A stretch of DNA of 64,000 bases from CAVTWH01 sp963850915 (lineage in GTDB: Bacteria; Actinomycetota; Actinomycetes; Mycobacteriales; Micromonosporaceae), in the NCBI GenBank assembly GCA_963850915.1, contig CAWKND010000014.1, positions 62,001 to 126,000 of the forward strand, written 5' to 3'. Positions 15,583 through 22,951 of the stretch are shown here, piece by piece; position 1 is the first letter of the stretch, and each line of letters opens with the position of its first letter. Made by a program: the position numbers and the translations under genes. The notes beneath the pieces are model-generated. The model had not been told where the DNA came from, made no database searches, and saw only the letters and a list, made by a program, of their open reading frames with translations.

Positions 15583-16980
15583 GTGAGCGTCGAGGACGCC
15601 GGCTGGGAGAACTCCGGGAGTACCGCGACCATCTGGCGCGGCGGCCAACCGGTGTACGACCGTGGCGCCACCGTGTGCGTCATCGGCGCCGGCGCCAGTG
15701 GCCTGGTCGCCATCAAGAACCTGGTCGAGCACGGGTTCGACGTCGACTGCTTCGAGCGGGAGACCGGGGTGGCCGGGGTCTGGAACCGGCGGCACGACCG
15801 CAGCCCGATCTACGCGAGTACCCACCTGGTGTCGTCCAAACCGTTCACCCAGTTCCCCGACTTCCCGATGCCCGACGACTGGCCGGACTACCCCGACCAC
15901 GCGGCCATCCTGCGCTACCTCGAGCACTACACCGACCACTTCGACCTGCGCCGGCGGATCTGGTTCGGTACCGACGTCATCCGGGTCGAGCCGGCCGAGG
16001 ACGGGTACTGGGACGTGACCACCCGGGGCGCGCGCGGCGGCTCGGAGCGTACCCAGCGGTACGCGGCACTGGTGGTCGCCAACGGCCACAACTGGTCACC
16101 CAAGATGCCCGGGTACGACGGGCTGCGCGAATACAAGGGTCAGGTGATCCACGCCTCGGCGTACCAGGACGCGGCCCAACTGCGCGGCAAGAAGGTACTC
16201 GTGGTCGGGGCCGGCAACACCGGCTGTGACATCGCGGTGGAGGCGGCCCAGCAGGCGGCGCAGTGCTGGCACTCGGCTCGCCGCGGCTACTGGTACGCCC
16301 CGAAGTTCACCTACGGGCGCCCCTCCGACCAGATCGCCGACCAGCTGCTGGCCTGGCGGCTGCCGCTGGCGATCCGGCGCTGGCTGCTGCAGCGCGTGGT
16401 ACGCCGCAGCGTCGGCGACCTGACCCGCTTCGGGCTGCCCAAGCCGGATCACAAGATCCTGGAGACGCACCCGATCGTCAACAGCCAACTCGTCTACTAC
16501 CTGGGCCACGGGGACATCACGCCGGTGCCCGACGTCGAGCGCTTCGACCGCAACTCGGTACTGCTGACCGACGGCCGGGAGATCGAGCCCGACCTGGTCG
16601 TACTGGCCACCGGCTACCTGCCGCGCTTCGACTTCCTCGCCCCCGAGCTGCTGGGTACCGACGGCAACGGCCGGCCCCGGCTGCCGCTGCATGCCTTCTC
16701 CCGGGCCAACCCGACGCTGTTCGTGGCCGGCCTGCTGCAGCCGGACAGCGGGCTGTTCTCCATCGTCCACTGGCAGACCGTGGTGATGGCCCGCTGGCTG
16801 CGGCTGCGCGACGCCGATCCGCGCCGGGCGGCGGCGTTCTGGGCCACCGCGTTCTCCGGCGAGCAGAAGCTCACCGCCGGCAAGGTCAAGGACACCAGCC
16901 GGCACTGGTTCGAGGTCAGTCACGTGGTCTACCTGCGTGCCCTGCAGAAGCTGCTCACCGGCGTGGAGGCGGCCCAGTGA
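15583..16980 (+). CDS. Flavin-containing monooxygenase (FMO/Baeyer-Villiger-like)
   Basis: A 465-residue protein with two dinucleotide-binding glycine motifs: GAGASG (FAD) about 30 residues from the start and VVGAGNTGCDIAVEA (NADPH) in the middle. Between them is FERETGVAGVWNRRHD, and ATGYLPRFDFLAP follows. Family members insert one oxygen atom into ketones, amines or sulfides using NADPH and O2. GTG 15583 has GGGGAGG five bases upstream; a longer frame from ATG 15427 adds 52 residues of low-complexity sequence. Its TGA overlaps the hydrolase GTG (GTGA), so the two act as a unit, as is common for Baeyer-Villiger enzymes with esterases. Confidence 0.88.
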   Translation: MSVEDAGWENSGSTATIWRGGQPVYDRGATVCVIGAGASGLVAIKNLVEHGFDVDCFERETGVAGVWNRRHDRSPIYASTHLVSSKPFTQFPDFPMPDDWPDYPDHAAILRYLEHYTDHFDLRRRIWFGTDVIRVEPAEDGYWDVTTRGARGGSERTQRYAALVVANGHNWSPKMPGYDGLREYKGQVIHASAYQDAAQLRGKKVLVVGAGNTGCDIAVEAAQQAAQCWHSARRGYWYAPKFTYGRPSDQIADQLLAWRLPLAIRRWLLQRVVRRSVGDLTRFGLPKPDHKILETHPIVNSQLVYYLGHGDITPVPDVERFDRNSVLLTDGREIEPDLVVLATGYLPRFDFLAPELLGTDGNGRPRLPLHAFSRANPTLFVAGLLQPDSGLFSIVHWQTVVMARWLRLRDADPRRAAAFWATAFSGEQKLTAGKVKDTSRHWFEVSHVVYLRALQKLLTGVEAAQ

Positions 16981-17792
16981 CAACAAAGATCATCCGGTAC
17001 GCGGAGTGGGCGCGCCCGGCCCGCCCGGTCCACCGTGAGGTACTGCGTGCTACCCCTGAGGCCGATGAGGGGCAGCCGCCGGTGCTGTTCGTACCCGGCT
17101 TCGGCGGCGGTGCCTGGGTCTACGGCGAGCACTGGCTGGAGCACGCCGCCCAGCGCGGCTTCCCGGCCTACGCGATGAGCCCCCGTGGCCACGGTGCCAG
17201 TGGCTCAACGCCGAAGACGGCGCTGCGGCACTACGTGCACGACGTGGTACAGGTGGCGGCCGGGCTGCCCCGCCAGGCTGTGCTGGTCGGGCACGGGGCG
17301 GGTGCCCTGGTGGTGGCGCACGCGCTGGCCCGGTACCCGGCGCGGGCCGGGGTACTGCTGGCACCGGTACTCGGCGGGCCGGGAGCGGCTGCCTCGGCGG
17401 CTCTGGGCAACCCGTTCGGACTCGTTCCGGCACTGTTCGGAGCCGGGCTGCGCCCGGGGCGCGGGCAGCTGTTCAGCCGGGAGCTGCCGACCAGCGTCGC
17501 CCGCGGATACCACGCCAAGTGGGGGCGTGCGTCTGCCCGGGCACAGTGGAAGCTGCTCGCTCCCGGGCAGCCCGACGCTCCCGTGGGCGACCCACCGGTA
17601 CTCGTGGTCGGCTCACCGGACGACAAGATCGTCACGGGTGGCGCGCTCAGCGAGGCGGCCCGCCGGTACGGTGGCGCCCCGCTGCTCTTCCCGGGCATGG
17701 GGCATGCGCTCATGCTGGACGCCCGCTGGCAGGAGCCGCTGGACGCGATCCTCGACTGGCTGGAGAAGGGCGCCCACCGGCTGGCTCCCTAG
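16977..17792 (+). CDS. Alpha/beta hydrolase lacking the nucleophilic serine
   Basis: A 271-residue alpha/beta-hydrolase fold. The oxyanion region is FVPGFGGGAW, the acid is probably in VVGSPDDKIV and the base His is in PGMGHALM. The nucleophile elbow reads GHGAG (residues 105-109), so Gly107 replaces the usual Ser, Cys or Asp. By family knowledge that position is essential for classical ester hydrolysis. The protein may be inactive, a binding protein or a catalyst of another kind. It is coupled to the monooxygenase by a four-base overlap. Confidence 0.85.
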   Translation: MTTKIIRYAEWARPARPVHREVLRATPEADEGQPPVLFVPGFGGGAWVYGEHWLEHAAQRGFPAYAMSPRGHGASGSTPKTALRHYVHDVVQVAAGLPRQAVLVGHGAGALVVAHALARYPARAGVLLAPVLGGPGAAASAALGNPFGLVPALFGAGLRPGRGQLFSRELPTSVARGYHAKWGRASARAQWKLLAPGQPDAPVGDPPVLVVGSPDDKIVTGGALSEAARRYGGAPLLFPGMGHALMLDARWQEPLDAILDWLEKGAHRLAP

Positions 17793-17796
17793 CCCT

Positions 17797-17850
17797 TTCC
17801 GCCAGGCTTGCCGCTTCCAGCAGGCTTGCCCCTTCCGGCAGGCTTGGGAG
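17797..17850. repeat. Three tandem 18-bp repeats
   Basis: Units at 17797-17814, 17815-17832 and 17833-17850, consensus ttccagcaggcttgcccc. They fill the space between the hydrolase stop and the stop of the convergent membrane gene. Confidence 0.7.
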
Positions 17851-17857
17851 GGCGGGG

Positions 17858-18757
17858 TCAGACAACCGCTCCGTCGTTGGGGTCGAAGTGGTCGTCGTCA
17901 TCGTCGCCCGGGCGCAGCCGCCAGATCAGCGCCACGAAGCCGCCGAGGATCCCGCAGAAGCCGAAGACCATCGCCACCGTCTGGTCGATCGGCAGCAGCG
18001 TCGGGTTGAAGAAGATCACCACGCCCGCGATGATCGCGATCACCGCCGCGATGGTGGCCGGCGCGACCCGGGGCAGCGGCGGTGGCGGGGGAGGGGTGTA
18101 CCCCTCCTCGTCCTCGCCGTCGAAGCCGTCGCCGAAGCCGTCCGAGTCCAGGCCGTCCAGCCCGTCGAGGAGTCCCCGGTCGTCGGTCGGCGAGCGCCAG
18201 CCGTCGGGCCGGATCGTGCTGTCCTGCCAGCGGCGCAGGGTACGGGCGGTATCGGTGGGGCGGTTGCCGCCGGTCTGGTCGTCGGTGTCCAGGTCGAGCT
18301 CGTCAGCGGAGACGCGGCGGCTGGACTCGCTGCCGCGGGCCGGCGGCAGGTTCTCCGAGTCAGGCCAGGCGACATCGGCCTCCCGGTCGTAGCCGGCGAC
18401 GATGGCCGCGAACATGTCGTCGATGCTGGGTTCTGCTGGGTTGCTGGTCGGCGTTTCCGCGGCGGCCGGCTCGGGCGCCTCCGTCTCCGCCTCGGTCAAC
18501 TGGCGGATGAACGCGCGCGCGGTGTCCAGGTGCGTCCGGTCGACGTAGAGCCGGTCGGTCGGGCGCGTGGGCAGCGTCGTGGTCCGCGTGATCGGGTGCA
18601 GGTCGGCGGTGGGCTGCAGGTATGCCGCGATGCCGCGCAGTCCGAGCACGTCAAGTAGGTGCTCGCCGACCCGGGGGTCGACATCTGCCGCAGCCGCGTA
18701 CTCGGCGGCCACCAGCCCGTTGTCCCGCCGTCCCCGGCGGGCCCCTCCCGAAGCCAC
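17858..18757 (-). CDS. Acidic hypothetical protein with two C-terminal membrane helices
   Basis: A 299-residue protein. The N-terminal 90 residues look folded (VDPRVGEHLLDVLGLRGIAAYL, LYVDRTHLDTARAFIRQL). A long acidic linker (about 90-225, rich in Asp, Glu and Gly) is followed by a run of six prolines, two hydrophobic helices (about 237-253 and 264-282) and an Asp-rich tail. This architecture is seen in conserved actinomycete proteins of unknown function. GTG 18757 has GGGAGG five bases upstream. It is divergent from plsC. Confidence 0.75.
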   Translation of the reverse strand: MASGGARRGRRDNGLVAAEYAAAADVDPRVGEHLLDVLGLRGIAAYLQPTADLHPITRTTTLPTRPTDRLYVDRTHLDTARAFIRQLTEAETEAPEPAAAETPTSNPAEPSIDDMFAAIVAGYDREADVAWPDSENLPPARGSESSRRVSADELDLDTDDQTGGNRPTDTARTLRRWQDSTIRPDGWRSPTDDRGLLDGLDGLDSDGFGDGFDGEDEEGYTPPPPPPLPRVAPATIAAVIAIIAGVVIFFNPTLLPIDQTVAMVFGFCGILGGFVALIWRLRPGDDDDDHFDPNDGAVV

Positions 18758-18868
18758 GCTGCCTCCCTCCCCAAGCGTTCCCGTCCTCCCGGGCTGCCGT
18801 TATCCCAGGCCGTGCCGTTCCTCCGGGCCGCGGGCGGCCCGTTCCGTGCCTCTGGCCGGGTGACACTA

Positions 18869-18916
18869 CCCCCGCTCGGGTACCACCCCGCTCGGGTGTC
18901 ACCCCGCTCAGGTACT
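18869..18916. repeat. Three tandem 16-bp repeats in the divergent intergenic region
   Basis: Units at 18869-18884, 18885-18900 and 18901-18916, consensus accccgctcgggtacc. They lie 111 bases upstream of the membrane gene and 203 bases upstream of plsC. The rest of this 360-base gap (18758-19118) holds no gene; the plsC promoter is at its right end. Confidence 0.65.
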
Positions 18917-19085
18917 ACCCGGCCGGCCACCCGGACGTTACGCCCAGGCTTGAATCCTGACACGGTCACGCCGTCAACGGGGAGTCCGTTGTGGGGCGGG
19001 GTACTCGGTCCGTAGTCTCAACACCGGTCGAGGCCGGCGCGGGCACCCGTCTGCTTCGCGCTGCCAGGTTTCGCAGCGCCGGGGA

Positions 19086-19091
19086 TACTGT
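19086..19091 (+). promoter_or_regulatory. Putative -10 element of plsC
   Basis: TACTGT, 27 bases upstream of GTG 19119. The ribosome site GAAGAAGGG (19104-19112) lies between. Confidence 0.4.
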
Positions 19092-19118
19092 CAGCGGGAG
19101 CATGAAGAAGGGACGGGC

Positions 19119-19847
19119 GTGCTCTACTGGTTGCTCAAGTACATCCTGCTGGGCCCCTGGTTACGGTTGATCTTCTGGCCGAAGGTCGAGGGGCGGGGAA
19201 ACGTGCCCAGCCACGGTGCCGCGATCATCGCCAGCAACCACCTGTCCTTCGCCGACTCGATCTTCATGCCGCTGATGGTGAAGCGAAAGGTCACCTTTGT
19301 GGCCAAGGCGGAGTACTTCACCGGCAAAGGCTTCAAGGGCTTCCTGGTGCGTACCTTCTTCACCGGTACCGGCACCATCCCGGTGGACCGCTCCGGCGGC
19401 CGGGCCGCGCAGGCGGCGCTCGACACCGGCCTGCGGGTCCTGCGCGAGGGGCGGCTCTTCGGCATCTACCCCGAGGGCACCCGCTCACCCGACGGGCGGC
19501 TTTACCGCGGTAAGACCGGGGTGGCCCGGCTGGCGCTGGAGAGCGGCGCGCCGGTCGTCCCGGTGGTCATGCTGAACGCTGACAAAATGCAACCCCCGGG
19601 CAAGGTACTTCCCCGGCTGATGCGCCCGCACATCCGCTTCGGTGACCCGATCACCTTTGAGCGGTACGCCGGGATGGCCGGCGACCGGTTCGTCGAGCGC
19701 GCGGTGACTGACGAGATCATGTACGAGCTGATGGAGCTCTCCGGGCGCGAGTATGTCGACATCTATGCCGCCAAGGTCAAGTCCACCGACTCGAAGCCGA
19801 CCCCGCTGACCCCCGAACCGGAGCCCCCCGCCGCCGTAGCCGCCTGA
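19119..19847 (+). CDS. plsC: 1-acyl-sn-glycerol-3-phosphate acyltransferase
   Basis: A 242-residue PlsC-type acyltransferase. It has the catalytic NHLSFADS (the Asn-His-x4-Asp box) at residues about 47-54, GTIPVDRSGG, EGTRSPDGRL (third block) and VVPVVMLNADK. The N-terminal helix LLKYILLGPWLRLIFW is likely membrane-associated. It should acylate lysophosphatidic acid to phosphatidic acid in phospholipid synthesis. The position between pimB/fadD15 and the aroG region matches mycobacterial Rv2182c (from memory). The C-terminal 20 residues are Pro/Glu-rich and probably flexible. Confidence 0.9.
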   Translation: MLYWLLKYILLGPWLRLIFWPKVEGRGNVPSHGAAIIASNHLSFADSIFMPLMVKRKVTFVAKAEYFTGKGFKGFLVRTFFTGTGTIPVDRSGGRAAQAALDTGLRVLREGRLFGIYPEGTRSPDGRLYRGKTGVARLALESGAPVVPVVMLNADKMQPPGKVLPRLMRPHIRFGDPITFERYAGMAGDRFVERAVTDEIMYELMELSGREYVDIYAAKVKSTDSKPTPLTPEPEPPAAVAA

Positions 19848-19981
19848 CCCGCGCTGTCGGCCCGTCCAGCCGTCCACCCAGGTGGCCCGCTGCCCCGAGG
19901 GTCGGCTGCCCGGTCGAGCCGGTGCGCGTCGCGTCGCCCTCGGGTACCCCGTGCCGGTGCCCCCGTTGACGCCTCAATTGA

Positions 19982-20003
19982 CGCCTGCCGAAATTGGCAG
20001 GCG
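19982..20003. terminator. Hairpin downstream of plsC
   Basis: Perfect 8-bp stem (CGCCTGCC with GGCAGGCG) around a GAAATT loop, 135 bases after the plsC stop and without a T-tract. It may end plsC transcription. The surrounding 337-base gap (19848-20184) otherwise holds the VWA-gene promoter. Confidence 0.4.
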
Positions 20004-20071
20004 GGCCGCCGGATCGTGCTCGCCGACGCTGCTGCTGTAACTGGAACAGACTCCTGGGTAGGTCGAGGCAT

Positions 20072-20104
20072 TTGTTAACCACTGTTAACTATGTCTGATA
20101 TATT
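20072..20104 (+). promoter_or_regulatory. AT-rich promoter with two TGTTAAC direct repeats before the VWA protein gene
   Basis: TGTTAAC occurs at 20073-20079 and again at 20083-20089, exactly ten bases apart (one helical turn). A TATATT -10 candidate follows at 20099-20104. This stretch is strikingly AT-rich for the window. Direct repeats in phase are typical of tandem response-regulator binding. The ribosome site AAGGGAG and GTG 20185 follow about 80 bases later. Confidence 0.5.
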
Positions 20105-20184
20105 CACTATGTAATGATCCGGTGCCTGGACCCCGCACCGTCCGATCTCCGTGCCCAGTGAGCGGGCCGACCCAAGGGAGCATC

Positions 20185-22890
20185 GTGCCCAAGCGCGCTG
20201 CCTGGCGTACCCCTGTCCTCGCCGTCGCGGCGATCGTCGCCGGAACCGTCCTCGTCGCAGTCCCGCAGCAGCGGGCCGCCGCCGCGCCGACCGCCACCAC
20301 GGCGGAGTTGATCGTGCAGAAGGGCGGCGACCGCACCGGCTCGCAGGCGGTGGCTGGCCTGCCGGGCGCGGTCTTCGACTTCATCGCCGGGGTCGCCGGT
20401 ACCGTACCGGCGGCCAACGCCGTGCCCACCGCGACCTGTACCACCGGCGCAGACGGCCAGTGCGCGGTCAACGTGGCCGGACGTACCGGGACCAACCAGG
20501 GGTACTGGCTGCGGGAGCGCACCGCGCCGGCCGGGTTCCACATCGCCCAGGTGCTCGACACCGGGAGTACCGACAGCAACGCCGGACCCCAGGTCTACAA
20601 CGACCTGTTCACCGGCGCTGTCTTCAACAACGTCAGCTACACCTTCCCGGTCGCCGGTACCGGCACCGCCCAGTCCTCGCGCGGCAGCTTCTGGGCCGAC
20701 ATCCGGGACAACCCGCCCCTGCCCCCGGACTGTGGCCTCAACATCGCGCTGCTGATCGACACGTCGGGCTCGATCGGCGGGCAGATCGGCAACGTCAAGG
20801 CGGCGGCCAACGGCTTCGTGGACGCGCTCACCGGTACCCCGTCGCAGGTCGCACTGTTCAGTTTTTCCACCAACGCCACCCAACGGCTGGCATCCACGGC
20901 CGTCTCCACGACGGCCGGCGCGACCACCGTGCAGACCGCGGTGAACGCGCTGCCCAACCCGAGCGGCTCGACCAACTGGGATCAGGGACTCTTCCTGATC
21001 GCCGCGCAGACCACCCGGTACGACGCGGTGGTCATGCTGACCGACGGCAACCCGACCGTGTACGGCCCACCTGTCGCGGCCGGCCCCGGCAACCACACCC
21101 GCTTCCGTGAGGTGGAGAACGGCATCTTCTCGGCGAACGCGGTGAAGGTGAAAGGCACCCGGGTGGTGGTTGTCGGGGTCGGCGCCGGTGTCACGGGCGC
21201 GACCGAGAACCTGCAGGCCCTGTCCGGGCCGACCGCCGGCTCCGACTACTTCCAGACCAACTACGCCCAGCTCGGCACGCTCTTCCGCGAGCTGGCACTC
21301 TCCACCTGTCTGGGTACCGTCAGCGTGGTCAAGCAGGTCATCCCGCCCGCCGGTACCATCGCGAACGCGCAGCCGGCCGGTGGCTGGACGTTCAGCAGCT
21401 CCACCAGCGGGGTGACCCCGGCATCGGGCGACACCGCCGCCGCCACCGGCGGGATCAGCTTCACTGCCCCGCTGAACGGTCAGGTCTCGCTGCCGGTGAC
21501 GCTCACCGAGACCCAGCAGTCCGGCTTCACCCTCCAACCCCAGGGTGGGCTGAACGCGGTCTGTGTCGACTCGGCCAACGCGCCGGTAGGGGTGACCAAC
21601 TCGGGCGCGCTCGGCTTCACCGTGTCCGCTCTACTCGACGACGCCATCACGTGCACCGTCTACAACCTGGCCGCGACCCCGCCCGCACAGGTAGTGGTGA
21701 ACAAGACCTGGGACATCGACGGCGCCACCTTCGTCGACGGTCAGCAGCCGGCCGAATTCCAGTCGGCGCTCGCGCTGACCGGGCAGATCAGTCCGGAGTT
21801 CGCCACCACCTACAGCGGCTACCTCGCCGGCGACTCGGTCACCGTGGGCGAGACCGTCGACGCCGCGCTGCTCCCGCCGGGCTGTACGAACGTGCCCAGC
21901 GGTGACCTCGGCGGGCACACGCTGGCGGCCGGGCTGAACACCTACGCCATCACCAACACGGTCACCTGTATCACCACGCTGACGCTGTTCAAGAGCGTGG
22001 TCAACCCGTTCGGGCCGGCCGCCGACCCCGACCTGTGGACGCTCACCGGGTTGTTGGACGGCGGTTCGCAGACGATCACCGGTACCACCGGTGTGGCCGG
22101 CGACATCACCCCGGACCGGCGGTACGACCTGAGCGAGTCCGCCGTCGCTGGGTACGACCAGGAGATCGTCCCGGGCGCCGTGCTGGTCCCCAACTCCACC
22201 GGCTCGTGGCACTGCGTGCTGCGGCTGCCCGACGGCACCACCGGACCCCAGTTCGACGGGCTCAACGGCGGCGTGACGGTGACGCCGGGCCAGAACGCCG
22301 AGTGCACCGCGATCAACAACGCCCAGCCTGCCCAGTTGACCCTCATCAAGGAGGTGTTCAACGGCAACGGCGGGACGGCGGGACCGACCGACTGGACGCT
22401 GACCGCCACGCCCGCGTCCACCACGACCGGCGCGGTGACCGTGAGTGGCATCGGTGGGCAGCCGGCCGTGACCAACCGCACCATCGTGCCGCTCGTCGGG
22501 TACGCGCTGACCGAGACGGGACCCACCGGGTACCTCGGGTCGGCCCCGACCTGTGCCCTCCTCGGCTCGGGCGACCCGGTACCGGTGACAGGCGGCGTGG
22601 TGATCCCCGGGCTCGGCCAGAGCGTCATCTGTACCTTCGTCAACCGTGACCTGCCGGGCAGCCCACCGCCCTCGACAGCGCCGCCCACCACCGCGCCACC
22701 GACGCCACCGACCGGCCCGCCCACCACCGGCCCGGCGCTGCCCGACCTGCCACCGACCAATCCGGTGCTGCCGGTGACCGGCCTGCCCATCGGGCCGCTC
22801 GGCGGTCTCGGCGCGCTGCTCATCGGAGTGGGCAGTCTCATGCTGGTACTTTCCTTTGTGCGCCAACGATTCCAGCGCGAGCTGGCCTGA
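20185..22890 (+). CDS. Secreted, sortase-anchored VWA-domain surface protein with prealbumin-like repeats
   Basis: A 901-residue protein. It has a signal peptide (basic PKRAAWR, hydrophobic core, AAAA region near residue 35). A SpaA/prealbumin-like domain precedes a von Willebrand factor A domain whose MIDAS is DTSGS (192-196), with VVMLTDGNP as the later metal residue. Several repeated beta-domains follow, each starting like VVVNKTW, LTLFKSVVN or LTLIKEVFN, then a Pro/Thr-rich wall-spanning stretch and LPVTG at 862-866, a hydrophobic helix and a short basic tail. This is the layout of a wall-anchored adhesin or pilus tip. No sortase gene is in the window. Confidence 0.88.
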   Translation: MPKRAAWRTPVLAVAAIVAGTVLVAVPQQRAAAAPTATTAELIVQKGGDRTGSQAVAGLPGAVFDFIAGVAGTVPAANAVPTATCTTGADGQCAVNVAGRTGTNQGYWLRERTAPAGFHIAQVLDTGSTDSNAGPQVYNDLFTGAVFNNVSYTFPVAGTGTAQSSRGSFWADIRDNPPLPPDCGLNIALLIDTSGSIGGQIGNVKAAANGFVDALTGTPSQVALFSFSTNATQRLASTAVSTTAGATTVQTAVNALPNPSGSTNWDQGLFLIAAQTTRYDAVVMLTDGNPTVYGPPVAAGPGNHTRFREVENGIFSANAVKVKGTRVVVVGVGAGVTGATENLQALSGPTAGSDYFQTNYAQLGTLFRELALSTCLGTVSVVKQVIPPAGTIANAQPAGGWTFSSSTSGVTPASGDTAAATGGISFTAPLNGQVSLPVTLTETQQSGFTLQPQGGLNAVCVDSANAPVGVTNSGALGFTVSALLDDAITCTVYNLAATPPAQVVVNKTWDIDGATFVDGQQPAEFQSALALTGQISPEFATTYSGYLAGDSVTVGETVDAALLPPGCTNVPSGDLGGHTLAAGLNTYAITNTVTCITTLTLFKSVVNPFGPAADPDLWTLTGLLDGGSQTITGTTGVAGDITPDRRYDLSESAVAGYDQEIVPGAVLVPNSTGSWHCVLRLPDGTTGPQFDGLNGGVTVTPGQNAECTAINNAQPAQLTLIKEVFNGNGGTAGPTDWTLTATPASTTTGAVTVSGIGGQPAVTNRTIVPLVGYALTETGPTGYLGSAPTCALLGSGDPVPVTGGVVIPGLGQSVICTFVNRDLPGSPPPSTAPPTTAPPTPPTGPPTTGPALPDLPPTNPVLPVTGLPIGPLGGLGALLIGVGSLMLVLSFVRQRFQRELA

Positions 22891-22951
22891 CCCCGCAGTA
22901 GCCGGCGGGCGCCTGGTCGGTGGGCGGCCCGGCGCCGGGACGGCTGTGCGC

